Shown: one piece after another, positions 36,519 to 45,195 of the stretch
Layout: every line of letters starts with the position of its first letter
How positions within the stretch are numbered: the stretch's first letter is position 1
From: Acetobacter sicerae
GTDB lineage: Bacteria > Pseudomonadota > Alphaproteobacteria > Acetobacterales > Acetobacteraceae
Length of the DNA stretch: 64,000 bases
Direction of reading: 5' to 3'
Assembly: GCF_011516765.1 (NCBI RefSeq)
Contig: NZ_JAAABN010000006.1
Span: 1-64,000, forward strand
Notes under the pieces: model-generated
What the model saw: the letters and a program-made list of their open reading frames with translations, nothing else
Told to the model about the DNA's origin: nothing
The model's database searches: none
Translations under genes and position numbers: made by a program

Positions 36519-36941
36519 TCAGTTATGAGGCGCCTCGATAATGAAATCGACCCGCATCACACCCGCTTCCTGACAGGCGGCGACCAGTTTGCCGACTGCC
36601 TCGTAGCGGGCGCTGGCGTCGCCACGGATCATGATCTGCGGCTGCGGCTTCTTTGCCGCAACCTTTTCCAGCCTCGCCATCAGGTCCGCATGATCACGGA
36701 TGGGAGTCTGGTCCCACCAGGCCTGACCATCCGGCGTGACCGCCAGAGTGATGTTGTCAGGCATGATCTTGCTTGGCTGATTGACGTCTTTAGGCAGGTC
36801 AACCTTCACCGAGTGTGTCGCCACAGGAATGGTGATAAGGAAGATGATGAGGAGAACAAGCATGACATCCACAAGAGGTGTCGTGTTGATATCCGAGAGG
36901 ACGGTGTCCTCTTCATCTCCTCCGCCTACGGACATCCCCAT
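36519..36941 (-). CDS. exbD: ExbD/TolR-family protein (first copy)
   Basis: A 140-aa inner membrane protein with the signature SDINTTPLVDVMLVLLIIFLITIPV (helix residues about 17-41, with the conserved Asp) and a periplasmic domain that ends VDFIIEAP. It forms the energising complex with ExbB and TonB. It lies 2 bp after exbB, so it is the direct operon partner. Confidence 0.94.
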   Translation of the reverse strand: MGMSVGGGDEEDTVLSDINTTPLVDVMLVLLIIFLITIPVATHSVKVDLPKDVNQPSKIMPDNITLAVTPDGQAWWDQTPIRDHADLMARLEKVAAKKPQPQIMIRGDASARYEAVGKLVAACQEAGVMRVDFIIEAPHN

Positions 36942-36943
36942 GA

Positions 36944-37915
36944 TCAGGCGCCCTGAGCAGGAGTGGAAGTGCTCTTGCCCGGACGGACAGAGCCATGACG
37001 GAAACCACCGATCATGATGGACTGGAGATCGGCTGCGAAGTTGCGGATGCGCTCCATGGCTGTCTTGTTGCGACGGACAAGCAGGTTGTAGCCGAGCACG
37101 GCAGGAACAGCTGTGCCAAGACCGATCGCCGTCATGATCAGGGATTCACCCACCGGACCTGCGACCTTGTCGATGGAAGCCTGACCGGCGATGCCGATGG
37201 CGGTCAGCGCGTGATAGATACCCCACACCGTTCCGAACAGACCCACGAACGGGGAGGTTGAACCGACCGTTCCAAGGAAAGCCAGACCACTCTGAAGATC
37301 GCTCTGCACGGAATCAACCGCACGATGGATCTGGGAAGATGTCCAGTCGGTCAGGTCGATGGACTCCTGCATCGTGCCTTCGTGATGTTCAGCGGCAACA
37401 ATACCGGTGTCTGCAATGTAGCGGAACGGTGACGTCGCTTTCAGAGCGGACGCGCCATCCTGAAGCGAGGGCTTGGTCCAGAAATGCTTTACCGCATCAC
37501 GATCAGCCGCAAAAAGCTTCGCCTGCTCCAGGAACTTGGTGATCATGATGTACCATGTGCCAAGCGACATCACCACAAGGATGAGCAGCACGGTGCGCGC
37601 CACGATATCCCCGTTCCCCCACAGGGCGCCCAGGCCATATGGATTTTCAACAGCCGTCGTGGCGGCGGCATGCGCGGCGGGCGCCTCGGAAGGAGCAGCA
37701 GGCGCTGGCGCATCTGCCGGGGCCGGGGCCGGGGCTGGTGCAGGAGCCTCTGCCGCAGGAGCGGCCGGGGGCGCAGCGTCCGGAGCGGGAGCTGATGCTG
37801 CAGGAGCCTCCGCATCCTGAGCAAGCGCCACCACCGGAGCCGCGGTGCTCAGAAGAACAGCCAGCGACGGAATGGCCAGCGCGGAATAAGGCAGACGGCG
37901 TAGCAGTCGGATCAT
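36944..37915 (-). CDS. exbB: ExbB/TolQ/MotA-family proton channel with long Ala/Pro-rich N-terminus
   Basis: A 323-aa inner membrane channel protein. A signal-like hydrophobic N-terminus (RLPYSALAIPSLAVLLSTA, residues 6-24) is followed by an Ala/Pro-rich stretch (about 35-85). The ExbB core follows: TVLLILVVMSLGTWYIMITKF, then GLAFLGTVGSTSPFVGLFGTVWGIYHAL and GESLIMTAIGLGTAVPAVLGYNLLVRRN. The core is typical. The low-complexity extension is longer than in E. coli ExbB and resembles the long-form ExbB of alphaproteobacteria. The ATG at 37915 has GAGGA upstream. Confidence 0.93.
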   Translation of the reverse strand: MIRLLRRLPYSALAIPSLAVLLSTAAPVVALAQDAEAPAASAPAPDAAPPAAPAAEAPAPAPAPAPADAPAPAAPSEAPAAHAAATTAVENPYGLGALWGNGDIVARTVLLILVVMSLGTWYIMITKFLEQAKLFAADRDAVKHFWTKPSLQDGASALKATSPFRYIADTGIVAAEHHEGTMQESIDLTDWTSSQIHRAVDSVQSDLQSGLAFLGTVGSTSPFVGLFGTVWGIYHALTAIGIAGQASIDKVAGPVGESLIMTAIGLGTAVPAVLGYNLLVRRNKTAMERIRNFAADLQSIMIGGFRHGSVRPGKSTSTPAQGA

Positions 37916-37978
37916 CGAGTCAGTGTCCTCATCTGGTAGAACCATAGCATTATTGAAGAGCCACGGTTTCAAATACAG

Positions 37979-38641
37979 TCAGTTATCACTCAGGCTGAAA
38001 GTAATCGTATAGGTGTGATGGAATTCCTTGACCGGAACACCATTGGCTGTAGCTGGCTGGTAACGGGACCTGCGGACATACTGAAGCGCCGCAGCAGCGA
38101 AGTCCTGACCGCCTTTCACGCTCGTAACCGTACAGTTGTCGGTCGTGCCCGATGGCTCCACGTCACAGACAAGTGTGACATGCCCTTCCCGCCCTTCATC
38201 CTGCGCTTCCTCAGGATAATGCAGTTCGACGCGGTTCAATGGCGTGGAACCAGCCAGATGATCCGGCACCGGCGGTCCGACAGGAGCCTGCACCGGCGTT
38301 GTCGGCGTGACCTTTGCCGGCGGCATAGGCTTGGGCGGCGGCGTATGCGTCACATGATGCACCACCGGACGCGGTGGCGGCTGCACCTTGATCTTCGGAG
38401 GCGGCACATACGGCGGAGGCGGCGAAGTCATCTGCGGTGGTGGTGGCGGTGGCGGCGGTGGCGGTGGCGGCTTTACCTCCGGAATAACAGTCGCCTTGAG
38501 CGGGGGCTGTATGACAGGCACCGACACCTTATCTTTCCAGGTAAAATAGACCACGCCCAGAATCCCACACACCAAAGCAACACCTGAGACGCCAGCAATC
38601 TTTAATGTCGGGTCACGTCGCTGTTGCGCGTAGTCCAGCAT
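37979..38641 (-). CDS. tonB: TonB energy transducer
   Basis: A 220-aa protein with one N-terminal membrane helix (IAGVSGVALVCGILGVVYFTW, about residues 15-35), a proline-rich periplasmic rod with a run of twelve prolines and PPKPMP repeats, and a C-terminal TonB domain (LNRVELHYPEEAQDEGREGHVTLVCDVEPSG, RRSRYQPATANGVPVKE). It couples ExbBD to outer membrane receptors. The ATG at 38641 follows GGAGA; an upstream ATG at 38701 would add 20 polar residues. It heads the operon tonB-exbB-exbD-exbD-TPR. Confidence 0.94.
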   Translation of the reverse strand: MLDYAQQRRDPTLKIAGVSGVALVCGILGVVYFTWKDKVSVPVIQPPLKATVIPEVKPPPPPPPPPPPPQMTSPPPPYVPPPKIKVQPPPRPVVHHVTHTPPPKPMPPAKVTPTTPVQAPVGPPVPDHLAGSTPLNRVELHYPEEAQDEGREGHVTLVCDVEPSGTTDNCTVTSVKGGQDFAAAALQYVRRSRYQPATANGVPVKEFHHTYTITFSLSDN

Positions 38642-39129
38642 ACTCGAAACTCTCCCTGGTCTGATGTCAGACGGCTCGACCTTGATGCATTCCTGCGACA
38701 ACAGACAACGACCCGACCTGCCTTCGCCTTTCGGCGAAGATCAACGGGACGCATCTGCGAGGCATCTGCATTACCGTGATTGGGCTATCGACGCGAGCAG
38801 ATGTCAAGATGCCAAACCTCTCCTTACACAAATCATTTCCCATGCATTTATCCTGCACAATACAGAATCCTAAATGTTTCGATTTCGATATGTTAATCGA
38901 AAGAGTTTTCTGGCGGCAATAGGCAACCTTGCCCAAGCCGCCCAAAAATATAACGTCATACATTATATCTATATCGCTTCAGAAAAGCTGGGGCGACAGC
39001 CTCTCTACGACGGAAAATTTCTCCGGAAGCAAACGCCTGATCGCCCGATAAAAATTCCGGCATACGACAGAAAACCTTTGTCTCAATCGAGACAAAGGTC
39101 GATGTAAATTTAATTTTAAGGTGAAAAAG
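38642..39129. other. Intergenic region upstream of tonB
   Basis: About 490 bases hold the tonB promoter region. I see two hairpins: CCTTTGTCTC (39075-39084) with GAGACAAAGG (39089-39098), a 10-bp stem with a 4-nt loop, and TTTCGATT (38877-38884) with AATCGAAA (38895-38902). No convincing coding frame is present; a 98-codon minus frame over 38667-38963 has no protein character I trust. Confidence 0.45.
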
Positions 39130-39161
39130 GCAGGTTTCCGACAGACAGGTCGGAAACCTGC
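39130..39161 (-). terminator. Rho-independent terminator of prfB
   Basis: GCAGGTTTCCGAC (39130-39142) pairs perfectly with GTCGGAAACCTGC (39149-39161); on the minus strand CTTTTTC follows, 8 bp past the prfB stop. Confidence 0.88.
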
Positions 39162-39169
39162 AAGACTTT

Positions 39170-40301
39170 TTACTGAGCGGAGGCGCTGGCCTCGGAGCGG
39201 GTCGCTCCGACACGGGCAGCCAGAGAGGCCGCCATGAAGTCATCCAGATCACCGTCAAGCACAGCGTCCGGATTGCCCTTTTCAACGTTCGTACGCAGAT
39301 CTTTCACCATCTGATATGGCGCAAGAACATAGGAACGGATCTGGTGACCCCACCCGATATCCGTCTTGGCCGCTTCCGTCTGGGCAGCGGCGGCTTCCCG
39401 CCTCTGAAGTTCAGCCTCATACATACGGGCCTTCAGCATCCCCATGGCTGTCGCACGGTTACGATGCTGGGAGCGGTCCGTCTGACACGCCACGATGATA
39501 CCCGTCGGAACGTGAGTGATACGAATGGCGGACTCTGTCTTGTTAACGTGCTGTCCACCCGCGCCGGACGCACGGAACGTATCGACCTTCAGGTCGGCTT
39601 CATTGATCTCGATCTCGATGGTGTCATCGACCACCGGGAACACCCAGACCGAGGCAAAGGACGTCTGACGACGTGCCGCCGCATCGAACGGAGAAATACG
39701 CACCAGACGGTGCACGCCCGCTTCCGTCTTCAGCCAGCCATAGGCGTTTGGACCGGAGACCTGAATCGTCGCCGACTTCAGTCCCGCCTGCTCGCCTTCT
39801 GAACTTTCGATCATGGTCAGCTTGTAACCATGCGCCTCAGCCCAGCGGCTGTACATCCGCAGCAGCATCTCGGCCCAGTCCTGAGCCTCTGTGCCACCAG
39901 CACCTGCGTTCACTTCAAGATAGCAATCATTCGAATCCGCTTCACCCGACAGAAGACTTTCCGTCTCCCTGCGCTTGGCCTCCTCCGCCAGACGATTGAG
40001 CGTCTTCATGCCGTCGGCGACCATATCGGCGTCGCCCTCTTCCTCGGCCATACCGATGAGTTCGAGTGTGTCCTCGACCTCATTTTCGAGGTTCTGAACG
40101 CCCTCGATCTGGTTGGCCAGAAGCGTACGCTCGCGCATCATCTTCTGCGCGGCCTCGGCATCATTCCAGAGGTCCGGGTCTTCGGCCCGGTTATTCAGTT
40201 CGGCAAGTCTGCCCTGTGCGACATCCCAGTCAAAGATGCCTCCTCAGCAGCGCAACCGACTGCTTGATCTGCTCGTTGAGCGCTTCTGTCTCGGCGGACA
40301 T
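39170..40301 (-). CDS. prfB: Peptide chain release factor 2, made by programmed +1 frameshift
   Basis: RF2 ends translation at UGA and UAA. The gene begins at ATG 40301 (MSAETEALNEQIKQS) and meets an in-frame TGA at 40232-40230 after 23 codons; reading continues in the +1 frame from GAC at 40231, giving about 376 aa in all. The second part has the SPF tripeptide (VRISPFDAAARRQTSFAS) that reads the stop codon and the GGQ motif (GAGGQHVNKTESAIR) for peptide release. Length is close to the 365 aa of E. coli RF2. The gene lies downstream of the PBP1A gene on the same strand. Confidence 0.96.
40229..40244 (-). promoter_or_regulatory. RF2 programmed frameshift site
   Basis: On the minus strand AGGAGGCATCTTTGAC: an internal Shine-Dalgarno, then the slippery CTT codon and the UGA stop with a following C. 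Low RF2 favours the shift, so the factor controls its own synthesis. The layout is the conserved bacterial one. Confidence 0.95.
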
Positions 40302-40698
40302 GCGACCGTGACTCCGTCTTTCGGGGTTAATCTGAATGGGGCTGAATACAGGCAGGCGACGCGGCTGTCATCCCTCGGAAAGAAAACGGAGCCCGTTAAA
40401 TCCGCTTCAACTCAAGAGACAAAGAATAGCGGCAATTTCATCCGTTCGGCAGAAAAAGGCTGCCTGCAGGAGCCTCTGGGACGAAACCCGCGTAAAAAAC
40501 CTTAGCCGCCGCACCCTGCTGACCGACCTACCCCACGAAAGGCTCACGGGAAGGAAGCACTGACAATCTTCCTCCGAATATGCGACTGCTTTATCCCGCC
40601 GAAGCGGGAGAGTACCGACTACGACAGACAGGAAAAATCGTCAAAGATCCTGACTACATCGCTACGTGGCTACTGAGCGCGACATCTCCCTCTGCGCC
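40302..40698. other. Intergenic region between PBP1A and prfB
   Basis: About 400 bases with no protein frame I can support on either strand; short frames lack homology signs. A small hairpin (CCCGCCGAAGCGGG near 40600) is visible. It probably holds the PBP1A terminator and a prfB promoter. Confidence 0.4.
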
Positions 40699-43656
40699 TC
40701 AGTAAAGACCACCCATACCAATATCTCCGCCGGACGGCTGCTGGGCAGGCGCTTGCGCCGGAGCCGGGCCTGCACCCTCCCCACTACTGACAGCACCTCC
40801 ACCGGATGGACCGCCCGCAGCTCCCCCAGACGACATATCGCTCTCGGAATCAGGCAGATTTTCCGCACCCGTATCCGCAGCGGTCAGCTCTCCCGTTCCG
40901 GGGCTGCCTGCGGCAAAGCTGGAACTGCCGCCGGGCACCTGATCGTTCTTGAACGCATCCACCGTCACCCCACGCCCGGTGTCATAACGCACAAGCGTCA
41001 CACCTTCCGGCACGGGGAAATCAAGTTTGGGCCGGCCTTCCAGCGCCACCTTCATGATCCGGTTCCAGATTGGCCCTGCAATAGTGCCGCCGGTCTCGTT
41101 CTTGCCGAGTGACTGCGGCTGATCGAACCCGATCCAGACGACCGTAACCAGATCGGCAGAATAACCGGCGAACCAGGCGTCATTGAAGTCCTGACTGGTG
41201 CCGGTCTTGCCCGCGATCGGATTGTCTATCCCCTTGCCCGCCTGCACACCGGTGCCGCGCTTGATGACGTCCTGCATCATCGTGGTGATCTGGAAGGCGC
41301 TGGCCTCGCTGCTCACAGCCGGACGGGTGTCCGTCAGCGCTGGCACATCCGCCTCGCCCACCCCCTGCACAGCCGTCCCTGCTGGTGGCTGTGAGGAATG
41401 TGCAGCATCACCGTCCTGTCCTGCATCAGGGAAAACGGCGTTCGGTTCATTTCCGGCCGGAGCCGCGCCCTGCGGCTGAGCGGCAGGGGACAGGGCCAGA
41501 CCTTCTGGCCGCCACAGAATATGACCGTTGCGATCCTGCACATCGTCAATAAGTGTCGGCGTCACCTTGCGTCCGCCATTGGCGATGGAGGCGTAGGCTC
41601 CCGCTTCCCGCAGCACCGTTGTTTCCACAGCGCCCAGAGCCGCTGGCAGCACATGCGGCATGTTCTGCACCAGACCGATATCCTCGGCGATTTTGGCGAC
41701 GCTCTTGATGCCGATATGCGCGGCGAGACGAATGGTGACGAGGTTGCGGGACTCTCTCAGAGCGTCGTGCAGTGTCGTCGCGCCCCAGAAATCCTTTTCG
41801 TAATTGTTCGGATGCCAGCTTCCGTAGGAAACGGCGGAATCATCGAACTTCTGGGATGGGGAAATCCCCTGCTCCATCGCCGTCAGATAGACGAACGGCT
41901 TGAAGGACGAACCCGGCTGACGCATCGCCTGCGAGGCCCGGTTGAACTGGGAAGATTCGAACGACCAGCCGCCCGACATCGCCAGCACGCGTCCCGTGTG
42001 GACATCCATCGTCACGACCGCACCTTCAACGCGCGGGATCTGTCGGATTGCGACGCGGCCGCCTTCGGCCTGCGGCTCGACCATCAGCAGATCGCCGGGA
42101 CGCAAAGCCCGATAAACGTGCATCCATCCCAGATCCTTCGCCAGCAACGAAGCGCGATGAGGTGCGCCGCTCTCAAGCCAGCCGACGCTGCCATTCCCTG
42201 AATCCAGCACAACCGCCAGACGCCAGCGATCCAGCATGCCACTCGGATGCGGCGCGGCAGCCAGTGCGGCGCTCCATGTCGCTTCATCCTGCGCGGTGCT
42301 GCGCGTGACGGCGTCAAGATGCCCCACAGCGCCACGCCAGCCACCGTGGGAGCGGTCATAGGTCATCAGCCCATCCCGCAGCGCCGCCGTGACAGCAGTC
42401 TGCAACGCGGGATCGAAACTTGTATGCACATCCAGACCACCCTGCATGGTCTGCTGCACACCATATTTCTCGATCAGCTCACGACGGACTTCTTCACTGA
42501 ACCACTCCGAGCCGGGAGCCGGGCCGGGCCGCCGGAAGCTTTTCGTAGCGAGCGTCTCCTGTCGGGCCGCCTCGGCTGACTGGGCGTCAAGCCAGCCGAG
42601 TTCCTGCATACGATCAAGAATCCAGTTGCGCCGGTTACGCGCCGCGTCGGGGAAACGGTAGGGATTATAGTTTGTCGGAGATTTCGGGAGCACCGCCAGA
42701 AATGCGGCTTCGGAATCATCAAGCTGATCGAGCGGCTTGTTGAAATAGGCCTGCGACGCCGCGCCGATACCGTAAGCGCCGTCACCCAGATAAATCTCAT
42801 TAAGATAGATTTCGAGAATCTTTTCCTTGGGCAGAACCTGCTCCACACGCAGGGCCAGCAGGGCCTCCTTGGCCTTCCGCTCCATGGACAGGGCGTTCGA
42901 GCCCAGCAGCATGATTCGGGCGACCTGCTGGGTAATGGTCGAGGCCCCGAGCGGTCGCCGTCCCTTGCCACGAGAAAGATCCGTCAAGCCCGCACGCAGA
43001 ATGGCGACCGGATCAATACCTTTATGGGACCAGAACTTCTGGTCTTCAGCAGCGAGGAAGGCGTTCTTCACGCGATCCGGGATGGCCGAATACGGCACAA
43101 ACACCCGTCGTTCCGCCGCAAGCTCGGCGATAAGGCGGTCGTCACCGGAATAAAGGCGGCTCATCACCGGCGGCTGATAGGATCGCAGCCCCTCGACGGT
43201 GGGCAAATCTGACACCAGACCGGCATATTTGTACCAGACGACTACACCTGCCGTCGCCGTCCCAAGCAGCAGCACGGCGACGGTCGTTCCCAGCAGATTC
43301 CGCCACATGCGAAAACGCGGACGACGCGGCGGACCGCCCCAGAATGGTGGCTTGCCGCCCCCATCGCCGCCGGAACCACCGCCATCAGAGCCGCCACCAC
43401 CATGGCCGCCTTCCAGTCGGTCATCGGAAGACACACGCAGATCACCGCCATTCCGATCACCGGAAAGACCTGTAGCCTGCACCACCAGAGCGCCCCACGG
43501 CCGTGCGATGGAGCCGCCAAGCACACGGCTCCATCCCTCAGAATACTGCGGGAAACCGGCAAGGGCCTGATTTCGGAAGATCGACTGCGAAAAAAGCGGG
43601 CGGGATATCATATACGGGTCTCTATCACCGTCACGGGATGCCGTCGCCCCCGGCAT
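40699..43656 (-). CDS. Penicillin-binding protein 1A, bifunctional peptidoglycan synthase
   Basis: A 985-aa class A PBP. A cytoplasmic N-terminal part with a Gly-rich, Asp/Ser stretch and Pro-rich PPFWGGPPRRPRF precedes one membrane helix (GTTVAVLLLGTATAGVVVW). The GT51 transglycosylase domain follows with AAEDQKFWSHKGIDP (catalytic Glu) and GASTITQQVARIMLL. The transpeptidase domain has SSFKP (S-x-x-K in RQPGSSFKPFVYL), SRN (RESRNLVTIRL) and KTGT (IAGKTGTSQDFNDAWF). The C-terminus is a long Ser/Gly/Pro/Gln-rich tail. The start is uncertain within the first 16 codons (second ATG at 43611). Confidence 0.93.
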   Translation of the reverse strand: MPGATASRDGDRDPYMISRPLFSQSIFRNQALAGFPQYSEGWSRVLGGSIARPWGALVVQATGLSGDRNGGDLRVSSDDRLEGGHGGGGSDGGGSGGDGGGKPPFWGGPPRRPRFRMWRNLLGTTVAVLLLGTATAGVVVWYKYAGLVSDLPTVEGLRSYQPPVMSRLYSGDDRLIAELAAERRVFVPYSAIPDRVKNAFLAAEDQKFWSHKGIDPVAILRAGLTDLSRGKGRRPLGASTITQQVARIMLLGSNALSMERKAKEALLALRVEQVLPKEKILEIYLNEIYLGDGAYGIGAASQAYFNKPLDQLDDSEAAFLAVLPKSPTNYNPYRFPDAARNRRNWILDRMQELGWLDAQSAEAARQETLATKSFRRPGPAPGSEWFSEEVRRELIEKYGVQQTMQGGLDVHTSFDPALQTAVTAALRDGLMTYDRSHGGWRGAVGHLDAVTRSTAQDEATWSAALAAAPHPSGMLDRWRLAVVLDSGNGSVGWLESGAPHRASLLAKDLGWMHVYRALRPGDLLMVEPQAEGGRVAIRQIPRVEGAVVTMDVHTGRVLAMSGGWSFESSQFNRASQAMRQPGSSFKPFVYLTAMEQGISPSQKFDDSAVSYGSWHPNNYEKDFWGATTLHDALRESRNLVTIRLAAHIGIKSVAKIAEDIGLVQNMPHVLPAALGAVETTVLREAGAYASIANGGRKVTPTLIDDVQDRNGHILWRPEGLALSPAAQPQGAAPAGNEPNAVFPDAGQDGDAAHSSQPPAGTAVQGVGEADVPALTDTRPAVSSEASAFQITTMMQDVIKRGTGVQAGKGIDNPIAGKTGTSQDFNDAWFAGYSADLVTVVWIGFDQPQSLGKNETGGTIAGPIWNRIMKVALEGRPKLDFPVPEGVTLVRYDTGRGVTVDAFKNDQVPGGSSSFAAGSPGTGELTAADTGAENLPDSESDMSSGGAAGGPSGGGAVSSGEGAGPAPAQAPAQQPSGGDIGMGGLY

Positions 43657-43748
43657 AGCTGGAAAACGGCAGGAATTCTGGTTCGAACTTATGGCGGTTT
43701 TATGGACAGACTTGACGGAGACGAATGTCTCCCCGTCAGCGCGCGGGA

Positions 43749-44231
43749 TCAGCTTCCCAGCACGACACGATTGACGGCGTCATGCACACGGCCGGAGGTG
43801 GGAGGGGTTATACTGGAGAACCAGTTTACAAGCTGCCCTTCCCGGTTGATCAGATACTTGAAGAAATTCCAGCGCGGACGGGCGAAAAAGCCGCCCTTGT
43901 CCGCCAGCCAGTGGAACAGCGGAGTGGCTTCCGCTCCCTTGACGTGACAGCGCGTCGTCATTGGAAAGCTCACGCCATAATTGCGGGCGCAGAAGGTGGC
44001 GATCTCGGCGGCGCTTCCCGGTTCCTGCTGGCCGAAGTCATTGGATGGGACGCCAACGACGATGAGTTCGTGAGCCATTTCCGACCAGAGCGACTGAAGA
44101 CCTTCATATTGCGGCGTAAACCCGCATTTCGACGCCGTGTTGACAATCAGGAGTGGTTTTCCACGCCAGGCCCCGAGATCAACGACACCTCCCTCAAGAC
44201 CGGGAAGGCTGAAATCATAGGCGCAGGACAT
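43749..44231 (-). CDS. Glutathione peroxidase-like thiol peroxidase
   Basis: A 160-aa protein of the GPx family using cysteine instead of selenocysteine at Cys36 (NTASKCGFTPQYEGL). The second motif is VGVPSNDFGQQEPGS with the conserved Gln, and RWNFFKYLI supplies the Trp and Asn of the active site. It removes peroxides with thioredoxin or glutathione. The ATG at 44231 is preferred since family proteins begin just before YDF; the earlier in-frame ATG adds 25 residues. Confidence 0.92.
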   Translation of the reverse strand: MSCAYDFSLPGLEGGVVDLGAWRGKPLLIVNTASKCGFTPQYEGLQSLWSEMAHELIVVGVPSNDFGQQEPGSAAEIATFCARNYGVSFPMTTRCHVKGAEATPLFHWLADKGGFFARPRWNFFKYLINREGQLVNWFSSITPPTSGRVHDAVNRVVLGS

Positions 44232-44502
44232 TTTTCCGGTCTCCGTTGGCTGAGGTGTCTCATTTTCCTGCCCTTGTCTCCGCCACTTGTCGAGAGGAGC
44301 ACACAACAGAGAGTGCAGAATTTGTGCCTGAGCCCTCCCCGGAAGCCGGGATGCCTGCCGACACTTCCGTCAGAGCAGATTGACGGCAACGCCTGTTCCG
44401 GGAGTGGCTTTCAGGGCACGGCAGAGACGCAACACTGCGGAAGGAAATGAACCGGTCAGATGAAATGCTTTCTTCTGGCAACCTCCGGGCTTCACAAACA
44501 TT

Positions 44503-44547
44503 CTTGCAGGAGATGAAAAGAGATGAAACAAAGGTATCTCCTGCAAG
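44503..44547 (+). other. Perfect 12-bp inverted repeat upstream of an exported-protein gene
   Basis: CTTGCAGGAGAT (44503-44514) pairs with ATCTCCTGCAAG (44536-44547) across a 21-nt loop that contains a repeated AGATGAAA. It lies 89 bp before the TTG start at 44636, so it may be in the leader RNA; the wider 44232-44635 gap holds nothing else I can support. Confidence 0.5.
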
Positions 44548-44635
44548 CGACAGCAGCCTTAACGGCCTGCCCTCTCTGCCAGTCGGTCTGAAAATGCCCG
44601 TTGTCTGTGGGAAACGCCGAATAAGGAGTGCGACC

Positions 44636-45172
44636 TTGACCCGACATTTTCTGGCCGCGACCATGATAATCACCGTGACCGGCTTTGGCATCGTCCCGGC
44701 AAAGGCGGCGCAGGCCACGTCGACGCCCGCAGAAAGTGCGGACAAGGTCGCCACGGATACGGTCGCCCCGAACGCCGACAGCACTGACCAGATTGTCTTT
44801 CGTATCACGCAGGCCAATCTCGGGCCCGGCTATACGTGGGGCAACGGCGTTCTGCATTTCAAAAACACTGACTACGCCATCCGCGTGGCAGGCGGCGGCG
44901 CTCCAGCCATCGGCTACTCCAATGCCTGCGTACAGGGCTCCGTCACCGGACTGGCCAATGTCGAGGATTTCGACAGCACTTTCTGGGCCATCAATACCGA
45001 AGCATCTGCCGGCAGTGGAACCGGCAGCATGGCGCTTCAGAACCACCGCGGGACCGAACTGCACCTCAACGTCAAAAGCCACGGCGTGCGTCTGTCCGCC
45101 GCAGCTGAGCGTCTTCGGTTTCATGTTCTCGGCCCTGCCCAAAAGAGCTTCGACAGCCAGCGTTGCTCCTGA
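44636..45172 (+). CDS. Exported protein of unknown function
   Basis: A 178-aa protein that I do not recognise. It has a signal peptide (TRHFLAATMIITVTGFGIVPAKAA, about residues 2-25), then a Thr/Ala-rich linker and a beta-rich domain with YTWGNGVLHFKNTDYAIRVAGGGAP and TGLANVEDFDSTFWAINTEAS. A TTG start at 44636 is chosen because AGGAG lies 7 bp before it and the signal peptide then begins cleanly; in-frame ATGs at 44447 and 44591 would put 30-60 polar residues in front. It is followed by lpxB 23 bp later. Confidence 0.6.
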   Translation: MTRHFLAATMIITVTGFGIVPAKAAQATSTPAESADKVATDTVAPNADSTDQIVFRITQANLGPGYTWGNGVLHFKNTDYAIRVAGGGAPAIGYSNACVQGSVTGLANVEDFDSTFWAINTEASAGSGTGSMALQNHRGTELHLNVKSHGVRLSAAAERLRFHVLGPAQKSFDSQRCS

Positions 45173-45195
45173 TCAGGTCCGGATAGCCTTCCTCC

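Noticed and set aside
38428..38471. GGTGGC-type tandem repeat that looks like a microsatellite
   Set aside because: It encodes the polyproline run of TonB on the minus strand and is explained by that protein.
38667..38963. 98-codon minus-strand frame upstream of tonB
   Set aside because: It overlaps the tonB leader, lacks a ribosome-binding site and has no recognised pattern.
43725..44450. 241-codon plus frame over the glutathione peroxidase
   Set aside because: Antisense to an intact peroxidase with its catalytic motif.
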